From Plasmodiophora brassicae (Eukaryota; Endomyxa; Phytomyxea; Plasmodiophorida; Plasmodiophoridae), in assembly GCA_039704465.1 (NCBI GenBank), contig JASFAU010000016.1, positions 806,001 through 870,000 of the forward strand: 64,000 nucleotides of DNA, written 5' to 3'. Numbering within the stretch: position 1 is the first letter of the stretch; each line of letters opens with the position of its first letter. The notes below the pieces were generated by a model. It searched no databases and was not told where the DNA came from. It saw only the letters and a list, made by a program, of their open reading frames with translations. Position numbers and translations under genes: made by a program. Shown piece by piece: positions 21,094 to 33,234 of this stretch.

Positions 21094-23553
21094 TCACTGC
21101 CCAGGCAGTTGCACGAGCAACAGGCCCTGGCCTCGGTGAGCGGCAGAATCGCTGCCCGGCATGGCGAACCCGTCGGACGACACCGAACGGGCCGACGACG
21201 ACGTCAGGGTGGCACCGGCGCCGTCCGGGCCCGGCGCGTCGGTGACCTGCGCGAACTGGTCGGGCGCCCACGAGTTCAGACGGTTGCCCAGGATGGCGGC
21301 GCCGTGCTCGAACGGCACCTATGCGAGCGCGCACGTGTGCCCCCCGGTTCAGTACCGGGCCGGCGCGTACGTGCGCCGCCACACGCATTGTCACCTCGTT
21401 GCTCATCAGGATGGCGCCCCGCATGTAGCGCACGCAGGCGTCGAGCGCGAACTCGATCTCGCAGGCGTGCTTGACCTCGGCAAGCTTCCGCCAGGTCAGC
21501 ACCTCGGTACGGCGCGTGCAATCCTGCAGGCGCTCCGGCGTCGGGTTCGACAGCAGGAACAGGTAGTCGGAGGGGCGGAAGTCGGGCAGGATCGTGATGT
21601 CGCCCGTGTACGTCTGCCCGAACGCCGCCGGGATGATCGTCAGCCTGCCGAACGCGGGCAGGACCAGCGTGGCGTTCTGGAACAGCAGCATGATCGTGTG
21701 GCGCAGCTGCTCGCCCAGGTAGGTGCACAGGTGGACGAGGACGCCGCCGATCGACCGGACGCGCCACTCCTTGCGGACGGCGAACGGGATCACGTGCGGG
21801 TTCACCTGCGACACGATGTACATGTTGACGTTGAACAGCTCGGCGAGGCGCTTCATGGGCAGGTCGGAGTGGAAGCTCCCGTCCGACCAGCGCACGCCCC
21901 GCGTGTAGTACGGCACGATCTTCCCCGTCCGGCTGTCCTTCATCTGCAACTCGACCGACTCGTAAAAGTAGGGGATGGCCGAGCTGGCGACGGCGGCGCT
22001 CCACAGGACGACGTCGGGCGACGTCAGGTAGTTCAGCAGGCGCGGCACCTCCTTGGACGAGTTGGCGGGCGCCACGACAATGTTGGTGACGCGGCCGGAT
22101 CGCGCGTACGCCTCGGCGAACGTGATGTCGCCAATGTTGGCGCGCAGGCACCGGGCCAGCGTGCGCACGTCGAACACGACGCCCGTGTTCAGCAGGCGGT
22201 ACAGCTTGCGGAAGACGGCGCCGGTAATGGGCGGGAACAGGTCCAGGTTGACGCGCCCGGGGTCGGTCACGTGGTCCAGCTCCTCGTCGGTCATGGCGCC
22301 GACCCAGGAGGCGATGATGGCGCCGGCGCTGGCCCCCGAGATGATCTTGGGCAGCAGGCGGTTCTCGTGCAGCGCCTTGATCACGCCGACGTGGTAGCAG
22401 CCGAACGAGGCGCCCCCGCTCAGCATCAGCGCCGAGCGGCCCATCGAGTGCCGCGTCTCGTTGAAGAACGCCAGCTTCTGCCGGATGGTGACGCTCGGCG
22501 TGTTCTCCAGCGCCACCAGGTTCAGGGCGCGCACGACCTGCGGCACGTGTCAGACGCCGCCTGTTGCTAGCATCGACGACGACGACGACGACGACGACTA
22601 CCTCTTCCTGGAACTCCTCGATCAACCGTTTCGTGCCGGCGCGCAGGTGGGCGAACAGGCGCTTGTGGCCGGTGCCGGCAATGTTCCGGAGCAGGCGCGA
22701 CCTGCCGGCCAACCAACCCGGTTCAACGATAGCGCTGACAAGGCGGCGAGCAGGTCGCCGTACCTCATGTACGACATGATGCCGAGGACGTCCTTGGCGT
22801 CGATCAGCTGGCGTATGTCGGCCAGCATGCGCTCGATGCGCTTGTAGTCGTACAGGGCGCTCTCCGGGTCGTCCTTCCACCTGTACCGGCCCTTCAGCAC
22901 GTCGACCTCGTCGGCGTACAGCTTCCACCTGGACAGGGGACACGCGAGTCAGCGTTGCCGGCCCGATGGTCGCGCGCTCCTCGCCCTCCCGTACTGTGCA
23001 TAGGTCTCGGCATCGCGCATCTGGTCGCTCAGCATCCGGATGCGACGGTAATGCCCGGAGCCGAACGCCAGGGCGACCTTCTCCTTGACGTAGTGCCCGA
23101 GCGCCTTGTACCACCGGCGCGACGACTGCGACGGTCGATCGTCAGGCGTCGCTGATGAACGAGGGGAGCCGCCACCCAGCCAAGACGAGGTACCCTGTAG
23201 ACGATGAACAGGGCGTAGAACGTGACGAACGCCTGCAGGTGCTGTCGGGCGAGGGTGAACACCATCGCGGGCGAGAACAGGCGATTGAGCCAGGACGCGA
23301 TCATCAGCAGGGCGAGCCAGGCGGCGGGCAGGGCCGTCCTCGTCGCGTACCGGTACGTCCGGCGGAGGATCGGGGCGCGCCCGACGACCCGCTGCAGGGC
23401 CTGTGCACACGCGGCACGTCAGCGAACGGGATCAGGGCGGCCAGGGCCCGGGCCCCGTACCACGACCGATGACGACTGCATGACGCCGTCCAGCGACAGG
23501 TACAGGACGTCGACGGCCGCCTCGACGACCTTGCGGATGTCGTGGAAGCCCAT
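21094..23553 (-). CDS. patatin-like triacylglycerol lipase (TGL3/4/5-SDP1 type)
   Basis: Seven exons fit: 23553-23461, 23400-23194, 23125-22995, 22928-22764, 22701-22602, 22537-21395, 21318-21094; the total is 2,064 nt, 687 residues, all phases consistent. The N-terminal third has a hydrophobic hairpin (LALLMIASWL and a second stretch), then the DUF3336-type region (YRWKDDPES, GTKRLIEEFQEE). The patatin domain has the oxyanion loop SGGASFG, the nucleophile elbow GASAG and the Asp motif WSDGSF (family form DGS/DGG). Such enzymes hydrolyse storage triacylglycerol on lipid droplets and may carry lysophospholipid acyltransferase activity. The C-terminus is Ser-rich. One intron contains a (GAC)n microsatellite. 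A start further upstream at 23,625 is possible. Confidence 0.85.
22572..22600. repeat. (GAC)n microsatellite in a lipase intron
   Basis: A run of GAC triplets lies at the 5' end of the intron 22,538-22,601 of the lipase gene (read as GTC repeats on the coding strand). Reading through it gives a poly-Val run, which argues for intronic status. Confidence 0.8.
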
Positions 23554-23815
23554 GGCAGCGCGCGCGCGCGCGATCGACGACGACGACGACAGACGTCGAA
23601 AGGTCCCGCCCGCGTCCGAGTCCACCGGGCCATCCTGTCACACGTGGCACAGGGCGCTCTTTCATCAGCGCTCGTCACCACGGTCGGCGAAAGCGCCCCT
23701 CGCACGCTCCACCTCGTAGCGCCAGCGACGGGGACGCTCTCGAACGATACCCATCGATGGCAACTAGACCTGGAGAAGCGCGCTTCGCTGGTCGCCGGAA
23801 GCGACCGGCCGTTCA

Positions 23816-26800
23816 TTAAGGACGATCGGGTGACGGAGACCGCCCGTCGACGACGCTCGCTTTGTGGTCGTCGCCAGCGACGTCGTCGTCGTCACGACAG
23901 CTCCACAGTCGCCAGTTCTGTTCCAGCGTCTTGGTGGACAGGCCTGCGAAGTGCCGAGCGAACGACGCGTCATGCGCAAAGTACCTGCCCGCGAACGCGA
24001 ACGAGTACAGCAGGAGGAACGGGAAACGCGACGTGAAGTAGAACAGGAACCCGGACGGGTACTCGCCTAACGACGCCTGATGCAGACAGAGCATGGTTCA
24101 ACGGCGAGCAGCAACGGGCGTCGTCGACCAGGTCGCCGACAAACCTGGACGTCGACGGGCAGATCCCGGTAGTGGTTCTTCTTGTTGCGGATGACACGTA
24201 GGCAATCGCGAATCGACCCGAAGTTGTACTTCCGGTACTTGCCGAGGTTGTCGAGCAGGGCCGGATCGATGGCGCGGTCCCACGACCGCCCGACGACTCG
24301 AGGCGCCTGGCACTCGAGCGCCGTGCGGATCGGCGATTCCGGCTTCTCGACCTCGACCCGGTCAGACATTTCTTGCAGAAACTGCCAGGAGCGCACCTCG
24401 TCAGCGGCACGAACGACGGCCCGCGCGTTCACAGGCAAACGCCGCACCTCGAGTTTCGCTTCGTCCGACCAGAAGAACGGGTGCTTGAGAATCTCGGCGC
24501 AGGACGGCCTAGGCATCGCGCGGTCAGTCGGCCGGGAATGCACGACAAGAACGGAAACCCCCCACCGCTGCTCTGGAACAATGCTGATCATGGCCTGGAT
24601 GAGATTGACGGCCTCGGGCAGGTGACGTATGCGGTCGAGATTGTATGCCCCCTTGAGGATGGCAGCGTCTCGCTGATAACTGGGACCGCAGGTCGGATAC
24701 GACAAATAGGAACAGACGTGTCCAGCGGCACGTACCTGTCCCCGAACGGGTGCTGGCCGCGTGTGAGCACGTAATAAATAATGCATCCCACTGAGAAGAT
24801 GTCGACGGATCGGGTCAACCTGGACGTATCTACGCGGGACTGTGTCAGGACGATCATCGTCGTCGACGACCGACACTGGCGCCCGCAGCACCAACCTGGC
24901 TGCATGAACTCTGCCGCATGCCATCCGGTGCTCCCGCCGCCAGCGCTGGCGAAATCAAACGACGACCTGCTCTGCTCCAGCCGGGTGGACAACCCCATGT
25001 CGGCGATCTTTGCTCTACAGGTACGAGGTTAGCGTCGTGACGTCAATGACGCCTGACGGCCTTACTTTAGATCTTCGGTGATTAATATGTTGGCCGGCTT
25101 CAGATCCTACAGGCATCATCATCCGGATTAGTGTGGCTGGCAGGGCGACGCCAGCCGGACACGGTGCAACCTTGTGCACAATCGACATTGAATGCAGGTA
25201 GTGCAAGCCGCCGATGATCTCCGAGAGGAGGCGCAGCGTGACTGGTAGAGGCGCGCCAGTTGACGATAGCAGGGGCGGAACCGACGACGCTGTTCCGCTA
25301 ACGACGTCACCTAGCAGAGAGCGTATCCGCTGTCAGTACTGGCCGATCCCAACGCGACACGTGCGAAACGTACCCAGCGAGCACATGCACCGCTCGATGG
25401 CTACATAGATGAAGTTGTCGTCATCTTCACGTGCAAAGTACCGCAGGACGGCCGGGTGGCTATCGCTTTCGATCATCAGCGATATCTCACGGCTGGCATG
25501 ACTGTACAAGTGTCGCTGCAATCGTTTCACAGCAACAGGACGCCCTGGTCACCGACGTTCAGTGTACAGATACGAGCTGACAAAGACCCACGAAATAGAC
25601 CATACCTTCAAAGAACCCGTCGAACACAATGGTCCCTTGGCTGCCAAGCCCGAGCAGCGACCTTGTCTGGATCGATATTTTCCCAATGGCCAATACGCCC
25701 GAGGCGTTCGAAGGCTGTTGCGTCTGGGAAACGGGTTCCGAAGGCGCAGGCGATATAGCAGTCGCCGAAGTAATGGGCGCTGCGTCATCCGGCTTCACAG
25801 TAGCGGGGCGCCTGTGCACGGCGACCCAGATGGCCAGCGCGACAATGACGCAGGCAATCGCAATAAGGATGCGGTGGGTCGACGTTGGCAGGTTGACAGT
25901 GATGTGGATACTGTCGCCGACACGGCCGTGCGGTGGCCTCGGTGGTTCAGGTAACGGCAGCGCCTGACGATGTTCTTCGGGCATGGCGAGCTCCTGAGGC
26001 GGTTGCGGTGCAGGTAACAGATGTGTAAACTGCCGGCGGTCGATGACTCCGCGTTTCTGCAGACGAGCGTAAGAAGCGCGGTTGCCGTTGCTCACAACGA
26101 ACGCCTGGCCCGTCCTGGGTACCCGAGCGACAACTGGAGCTGGACAGGCGCACCTGTCAGCCGACGGTAAACGAAGTGGCACGGGAAGACGTACTGTCGT
26201 GGGTGCGAAGCAGGGTCGTCGTGCTGCCCATCGATTTCACGTTCGCATACCGATGCGGGACGCGGACGATGTCGGATCGCACCTGGGCGTGCACAGACGC
26301 CAGGCACGAGCCGAGCTTAACCTTCCACAGGACTGCATGCGTCTGCCGGTCACGCGCCCAGACGTGGCCGCTCGACGAAGCGAATATCTCAGGTAGCGTA
26401 TCTGACCAGCGGGTCGTCAGACACGGCCCAAAGGTTACGATTCACAGGGCAGCCGGACCGAACGCCGTGTCGTCCGCATTGTGCAGGAACGACGTGATCT
26501 CGGAATACGATATGTTCCAGGAGGGCGCCAGCGGTTGCTGCAGGTCGATAGCACTGACGACGACGTCCGCCTTGCCGATCCAGAGCGTCCTCGACGGCAT
26601 GGCCGGTTTGCCGGACGCGCACGTGTCATCCGAATCAGCGAACCCGGCGTCGGTATCATCGGGAGCCCCTACCGCACAGGCGTCAGCACACGTCGTCGAT
26701 GGCGTGAACCGCGCCTGCTACCCCATCCGTCAGGAGAGAGGCGCTTGACGATCATGCCTGTGGTGCCGTCTACCAGCACGACATGCGAATGCTTCGTGGC

Positions 26801-27258
26801 AATGAATCGGGTGCCTTCGCTGGTCTGGAACGGGGTGCGCTCGGCAATCTCCTGCAACGACACGTCGATCGGTTCGACCTGCGTGATATTCAGACCATCA
26901 TTGCACACACAGGGCCACCCGGCACGATTATCCTGACAGCGTCGCCGTTCATGTAGAACAGGTTGCCATCGACGCCGGGCAGGATGACGCCGGCCTGCGA
27001 GTCGCGGGACGCCCCGATCGGGATACCGTCGACGTGCGACGCGGACAGGAACGGCGACTTGGAGGGGATCCGCCACAGGACGTTACCAGTGTCGGCCCGG
27101 ATCGAGACGAGCATACCGTCGACGGCCGCCAGCAGCAGGCGCACGCCGGGCCGTGGCGGCGCCATCGGCAGCGCGTCCGTCCCGAACACGCCGGCGGCCA
27201 GCGCGCACGCGGCGACGATCAGCAAGGCGGCGGCCCACGTCATCGCGTCACGCGCCAT
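23816..27258 (-). CDS. IRE1: IRE1-type ER stress sensor kinase/endoribonuclease
   Basis: Multi-exon gene. The ATG at 27,258 starts a signal anchor (WAAALLIVAACALAAG). The luminal part has the PQQ-like strand VSIRADTGNVLWR and a second copy VVLVDGTTGMIVKRL. A membrane segment lies at about 25,860 (LIAIACVIVALAIWV). The kinase shows the P-loop GLGSQGT (about 25,650), VAVKRL with the ATP-binding Lys, VHKDLKPANIL, DMG in place of DFG, AAE in place of APE, and DIFSVGCIIYYVLTRGQHP. The KEN RNase domain reads WDRAIDPALL, KYRKYNFGS and RNKKNHYRDLP, then YPSGFLFYFTSRFP. The RNase Tyr, Arg, Asn, Lys and His positions known from IRE1 appear kept. The role is unfolded-protein sensing and unconventional mRNA splicing or decay. 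The final intron (about 23,928-23,969) is optional: both versions stay open, with stops at about 23,893 or 23,816. Confidence 0.88.
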
Positions 27259-27669
27259 GCTGCATTCCGGGCGGCAATGGCGGCGGCAACCCGTCGTCCG
27301 CGACAAGACTGCCACTGGCCCGTCGTCTAAAAATAGATCCAGGCCCGCGGACATATGGGGGATGCGCGGGGGGGCGCTACTGAACGGACCTGCCCCTGGT
27401 CACCGTTCGCCAAGGTCGCGTAGTCCACGAACATCGGGCAGCATGAACGAGGCCGAGTAATCCCCCCTCAGCTGAGATGATATCGGCCTGGACAGGTTGG
27501 TTGATACCCGTCAGGGTCAGCGGCGCGCGCCGTTCACGAACTGCAATCACATTGTAGTCCAACGAAGCGCGCGCAGCCATCTGCGCAAGGCAGGCCCACA
27601 TATTCCTTATTCGTACACGCCATATCGCAGCGTACGGAACTCGGCATGCCTGTAACCAAAGGCGGCGGT
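27259..27669. other. short intergenic between TFIIF alpha 3' end and IRE1 start
   Basis: The 411 bases contain no supported gene. They should hold the TFIIF alpha terminator and the IRE1 promoter. Confidence 0.4.
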
Positions 27670-29059
27670 TCACGGTTTTAGAACGAGATATTTGACGGAT
27701 GGTTGCTGCGGGTCGGTATGGAACGTGCAGATGCGCTTGACGATGGCCATAAGCTGGCGCCGGGCCTGTTCGCCCTTGTATTTCCAGCTGTCTTCCATGT
27801 TGCGCGCCAGGCTCTTGACCGTCAGGCGCCCGTGCTTCCGGAACTGTTGGCGGACGGCTTCCTCGGTGACCAGCACTGTAAACGATGCGCCCCCCATCAG
27901 TTCGTGCAACACGTGCGCTCGGCAGACGCAATCACCTTCATCGGACGCTGCAGGGGCCGGAGCCTCCGCTTTCGTTCGTTTAGGCTCGACGCGTTCGGCG
28001 GTAGGTTCCTCAAGCGGCCGTTTCCTCGTTTCACCCTGCGCACACACCCGTCAGCGAACGAAACAGGATCGCAGCTGCATGCGGTGAACGTCGACCTGGG
28101 TCGCTGGCGCTGTCGACGGCGCTTGCTCCGCGTCCTTCTCGTCATCCTCGTCAACGTCGCTATCCGACACGTTCTCGTCCATCTCTTCGTCGTCGGACGA
28201 TCCCGAGAATTCGTCCATGTCGTCCGTTTTGGACAGGATCTGGGCGATCTTCTGCACGAGACTGTCACACAACCCGCCCCTCCCAATGGTGAACGCTCTG
28301 CCACAACCTTCCCCGCTGCCGTGAGGTCCGCCTCCTCCTCGTTTTCGCCAGCCTTCACACGTACAGTCAGATTCCGAAACGCAGGACAAGCAGGTCGACC
28401 GTGCCTGTGGCTCGGCGCCCGTCATGTCGATCGTGACACCGGGCTCTTCATCGTCGTCGAATTCGTCCTCGAAATCGGCGTCCCGGGTCTCGTCGCCCAG
28501 GCCCAAATCATGGCGCGCCTTGATGGCGGTCTTGTACCGGGACGCGGGCCTCAACAGCGGGGCACCACCGTCGTCACCGTCCCTTCACCGCCATTCATCA
28601 GAGACCCGTGACAGAACCATCGGGCACCGTCTCACTGCCGTACTTCGAGAGGAGTTCGTTCAGACGCGAATGGCCCCGTTGCAGACGGGACTCGACACGT
28701 TCCCGCCGCTCGATCTCCATTCGTTCCGCCTCTTCCAGGGCGGCCTCTGACATGGGCGTCGGTTTCGGGGCGGCTTTGAACAGGTCGACGCATGTGTAGA
28801 ACAGCTTGCGGCCCTTCTGAACCAGGAGGACGTACTTCGACCGGGCCTGGACGTTTTCCGGTTGCGCGCGATGCACGCGCCCGTTCTTCTTGTCGGCCAG
28901 GACGAAGTTGCGGACCTTGCGACCACGCGCCCGCCGATCCGTCGAGTCGACCATCTCGGTCGACACCGTGGTCGCCTTCAGCGACAGCACCGTCTCCGGG
29001 GCGAACCGCGCGATCGCGTACCGCTTCGTCGACGGCAGGCGGTACACGGGCACCGACAT
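27670..29059 (-). CDS. transcription factor IIF alpha subunit (RAP74-like)
   Basis: The ATG at 29,059 opens VPVYRLPSTKRYAIARF, comparable to the N-terminal dimerisation region of RAP74. The same exon has YVLLVQKGRKLFYTC and a Glu/Arg helix. The next exon starts near 28,558 (donor GTACGG inside SKYG, phase 2) and carries the acidic centre ADFEDEFDDDEE, with more acidic sequence (SGSSDDEEMDE) further on. The final exon, after the acceptor near 28,040, has KRPLEE and the C-terminal winged-helix-like TEEAVRQQFRKHGRLTVKSL, ending VKYLVLKP at 27,670. TFIIF binds RNA polymerase II in initiation and elongation. One or two middle introns (about 28,240-28,400) could not be fixed. Identification rests on domain order and the winged helix. 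Confidence 0.65.
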
Positions 29060-29584
29060 GGCGACGCCGGTCGACGCCCAGCCCCACTTCGCACTTTCCG
29101 GATCGGCGCACCGCCGCGCGATGGTCGCAATCTGGCGCAGACCAGCAGCGACGCCCCGATGAGGTCCTCGTCCCCCAGTGTGTGCTGCGTTGCCCGACAG
29201 GGTGAAGTTTCACTTTGTGCTGGTACTCAGGTGCAGCACTGTCATACTACGAACGGGGCCGCTGCGGGAATCCGCCTACCAACACTGTATTGTGATGGGC
29301 GCTCCGTTCCAGGCAGACCGTACACGACGACGCGAAATTCGGGGGTCAATATTCCCATCGAGGTGCAATGCGCCATCTCTTGTCATCGTCAGAGGTCAGA
29401 CGTCTCACGGCCTATCCCGGTATTTGGCCTGCCCGGGAAGATGCGCGCGCGCCTGGCAGGTCGGGAATGCGCGGCCTGTCGGAAATGCGCGGCTTGTCCG
29501 GAACGCCGAACACGCGACCCAGCCTGATTCCTGATTTGCCATTGTGCAGCTCGATCGGAGCGTCAAACGTGTCAAGCCGGGACG
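29060..29584. promoter_or_regulatory. divergent intergenic region
   Basis: This 525-bp gap lies between the divergent TFIIF alpha (minus) and zinc-finger (plus) genes and must hold both promoters. A short direct repeat (GGGAATGCGCGGCCTGTCGG and GGAAATGCGCGGCTTGTCCG) occurs near 29,463-29,500. No named element is seen. Confidence 0.4.
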
Positions 29585-30637
29585 ATGGCGCTGTCAAAGG
29601 CACACGCGGTTCTGCTGACGTTGCTTGGTGCTATTCGTGCTATCGGCGCCACGGACGTCGACGCTGGCGACGACATCTTTCGTGGGTTGTTCGACCTGGA
29701 TGAGCTGTACTCCTCTGCCCAGAACGACCCAGGCAGTATCTGGGCGCTCGCCGCTGACCTTGCAGGGTTTACCGGCGACGTCGACAACATAAGCGGACTA
29801 TATTTCAACTTGGACGCGTTCGAATTCGTCGATGGCCATCGAGATGCAGACATTGCCATGGTACCGGCCGCCAGGACAACGGACAACGGTCATTGCCTGA
29901 ACGCAATTACTGGCCTGCATCCGCATTGGGCAATGGCCAGCGCAGGATCATGCACGCCGTATCCGGCCACACCCAAGGTTTCTGTCAACGACGGTCCCGT
30001 CGACGTTACGACATGCATCGAAAGGACTCCGGAAGCGATGGCAGGCCCCAGCGAACCACAGCCCCCCCGTTATGTGTGCAACTATTGTTTGACGCCTTAC
30101 ACGAGTAAGAATGGCATCCTAATCCATCAACGTGGTCATTGCAGGTACGGAATTCCAGAACCTTGTACTGTGCAGGTGTGGGCATAGCTAATATGGTCAT
30201 ATGGGTAGTCAAATGAGTTGGATTGAACAAGCTCACTACGAATGCACGTCCTGTCTGAGGTCATTCGCATATAAAACTGGTCTCCAGAGGCATCAACGTA
30301 ACCACTGCCGGTATGTACATGTGCCAGGCGTCAGTAATGAGGTCTGTTACGAGGGCACCTGATTAAGAGGCCAATGAAAATGCCTAGGAAATCGCCGACT
30401 TTTCGGCGCCGTCATCCGTGCAAGTATTGCTCCACAACGTTTGCATGGAAGACCGGCCTTCGCCAGCACATGCGGGATGAATGCGAGTACTCACCCACTG
30501 CACGCTCTCGAGCCCCCAGAGCCCCATCCGCTCAAGACTGCCAGGTTTGCTCAAGGAGTTTCGAAGGGGCCAAATGCCTTCGTGAGCACGTACGGCATTC
30601 GTGCCGAGTTCTCAAACGTACGAGCAAGGTGGCTTGA
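29585..30637 (+). CDS. C2H2 zinc-finger protein with signal-peptide-like start, 303 aa
   Basis: Exons 29585-30144, 30209-30310 and 30388-30637, introns of 64 and 77 nt, both phase 2; total 912 nt. The N-terminus MALSKAHAVLLTLLGAIRAIGA is hydrophobic and signal-like. An acidic, Asp-rich middle follows. Four finger-like units come next: YVCNYC to HQRGHCR at the end of exon 1, YECTSC to HQRNHCR filling exon 2, then CKYC and CQVC in exon 3. Each of the first two fingers ends exactly at a splice junction in the same phase, so finger exons could be added or skipped without frame loss. It is a paralog of the gene at 1,583. Location (secreted or nuclear) cannot be settled from sequence. Confidence 0.65.
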
Positions 30638-30870
30638 GCATATGCAATGCCGAATTCCGACGCCGCGAATCCGAAATTACACTTTGCCCGTGTGCATGCA
30701 CCCAGTAAGGAGCTTTGACAATAAACGGCATGGCTCGTAACACTGCTCTGAGTGCTACGTGTATTTCGGTACAAACCTGATGGTAACGATACCACCTGGA
30801 ATCGGGATCGTGAGGCGTACTAACACGTCGATCCATTTATGTTTAGGTGTTGGACCAGACGGCGCCGCTC

Positions 30871-32401
30871 ATGATGCCAAACTTGGCGCCGCATGTACTG
30901 CTGGGTCTGTGGGGGTTTCTGGGCCTCGAAATTGCGGTCGTTGAAACGTCGTTGACCTTTGAATCCGCGTTGCCTGGCAGCCCGCTTTCGGGTTTGACGT
31001 TGTATTCAACAGCCGTGACGTCGTTTCTGGGGCCTCAACCCGACAGGACCTCGAATGAGTCCATGAGGAGCGGCCCAGTTGTCCTCTTCAACAACAATAT
31101 GTGCAAGTCTGTTTTATTACGTGCTCCCTCTACTATTATCCTGGTCACCACGGAAACGTCATCAGACTACACTTGCTCATTCGAGTCCATATATCTTAAC
31201 CTGTATGCGACCGGCGCTGCTGCCGTTATTTGTGAGTGGGCCAATGAGCCCCCGAACGGCTGCGCCATTGAAGCCAACACACTGACACGTATCGCCAGGG
31301 CCAATGGTTGATAATGTCCCATCAGTCAACCTTTACGCCAGTGACGGTACCCGAGGTTCGACCACGCGCATGCTTCCGATGTTGTTCCTGCAGATCGGCC
31401 CAAGTTATGACATATTCGACATCTTGAGAACACATGCTGCTGGGCAGAATGTTACCGTCTTCCCTGATGAAAATGTGTGGCAGACAACGTTCGCCTCTTG
31501 GTACTACCAGTTATTCGTTCGTATCCTTCCCAGTGTGGTCTTGATCGTTTCGGGCGGTGTCGCTGTTGTTTTCCTTGCCTCCCATGTGCGCCGGATCACT
31601 GACAAGTACATGGACGTTGTTCCTGTGGGACAACGTTCGTTTTCCAGATGGGCCACATTTGTTCGAAGTTCCGCCAACCTGCCACACGCTGTGCTGTTAA
31701 TCGAGACCACTACCGCAACGCTCTCGGGAGTTGCATTGGCGATTGGTGGGCACTTCAGCACGCCGAATCTTCCTTACCCCGCTGTCATGTACTTCCTGTC
31801 CTTGCTTGGCGGATGGAGTTTGGCATCCTCTCTCCTTTCTGCATCGGTGTGGATTCGACAGGTGGCAGGCCTTATCGACTCGGAAATGATTTTGACCCGT
31901 ATCCTCCGTGGCGACTATCCCATAGCATTTATTCTACTGGTCTTCGTCCCCGTCGCAGCAGACACAGCCATTAGTGCCATCTGGGCGACATACATGTACG
32001 CAGAGGTAATCGCGACCGTCGAGGGAGCAATGCTGTTTCTGCTCCAGATGACAGTCAGTGTGCATGTTCTTGTCGTTGTTCTGCGCTACTACTGGTTCGC
32101 CAGGGATGTCCAGTCGCGCACCACCGGCGTAACAGGGAGGAAGCCTGGAATGGACGCTTTGCTCGCCCGTCTCAGTCGCTGCGCTTTGGGCATGTCTCTG
32201 TCGATGATCATGGTCTGTATCGGCACAGCTCTTCCAGCTCTACAGCCCGTACGCTTTCTCTACACGCCAGCAGGATGGACTCTTAGTTTCTCGTTAGCCT
32301 TCAATGGGCGGGCACTGGATAGTGCCTTCCGAGTTGCTATGTTTAAACCACGACCCGCCATACGCCCGACAGCCATTTCGAAGCACGCAGCCGTTGTATG
32401 A
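30871..32401 (+). CDS. ectodomain-7TM membrane protein, 487 aa
   Basis: Exons 30871-31231 and 31299-32401, one 67-nt phase-1 intron (donor GTGAGT); total 1,464 nt. A signal-like start (VLLGLWGFLGLEIAVV) is followed by about 180 residues of ectodomain with short hydrophobic strands (SGPVVLFNN, STIILVTTE, VPSVNLYAS), loosely like a protease-associated fold. Seven hydrophobic segments follow, beginning with LPSVVLIVSGGVAVVFLAS and ending in the segment around TPAGWTLSFSLAFNG. The tail is short and basic. A diverged relative with the same plan is at 52,399-53,7xx on the minus strand. Receptor function is inference; no ligand family is recognised. Confidence 0.65.
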
Positions 32402-33234
32402 ACGACCTAATTCAGGGTCGAAACATTTGACAGTTGCTCGACAAAGCCAGAATCCGCGAACCAATAAGGGGGTGCCCGGAAACGGTCTCATTTTAAATTG
32501 AAAAAGATACATATTGCACAACGACGTCAAGGCGTAGTCCACTGTTAGAGGTTCGCCTTGGACGGCCTGGAAGTTTCGTAACGTTGCATATCACATGAAA
32601 CGCTAGCTCGTAATCTCCAAGGTGATGACCCCACTTCTTGCTCAGACATCTCCAACGTTTAACGCGCAGAAGACGCCGTTCCACTACTTGCCGAACACGG
32701 TTGTGACGAGGACTGAAAGTTCTCCCGTCCCTCGTCAGGTCGCGTCCGGAGATCGGGGTGATTATCTTTCCCGCCTCGCGGCGTATCCCTTATCACCCAT
32801 GGCCATGAGACGCTCGCCATCGCCTAGCGACGTCGGAATCAGCAATCCTCGTGCGATCGTAATGTCTGAAACGGCGCGCTTCCACGGTCCCGATATCCAA
32901 TATAATCAGATGTGGCTTCATGGCAGATATACACCATGACCTCGAACTTGAGTGCGTTGAAATTGTCGTACGTTTGAGAGAACTATTTCCAAGGGCGCAG
33001 AGCCGGCTTCTCGATTTTGACACGTGTTACATCGACGATGCCGGTCAGGACCCCGTTGATGGCACATGTAAAGACATGGAGCGAGTAGTCGACTAGGTAG
33101 TCGTCACGGAGTGTCGAACGGGTCCCGTCTGACTTGGTTTAACAGGCCGATCTGTCGGGCAACTTAAGCGCACGCGCCACAAGGGGGACGCTATGTCGTG
33201 TATTGGACGACGGGGCCCGGTGGACTCGGCGCTC
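32402..33234. other. intergenic, no supported gene
   Basis: Only short overlapping open frames occur in the gap between the 7TM gene and the converging coiled-coil gene. Nothing is recognised. Confidence 0.4.

Noticed and set aside
21161..22570. A 469-codon plus-strand frame opposite the lipase
   Set aside because: It is a GC-driven shadow with Arg/His/Ala-rich composition and no recognisable domain.
21276..23114. A 612-codon minus-strand frame across the lipase gene
   Set aside because: It contains one true exon piece (RLIEEFQEE) but otherwise reads the wrong frame through introns and exons of the patatin gene.
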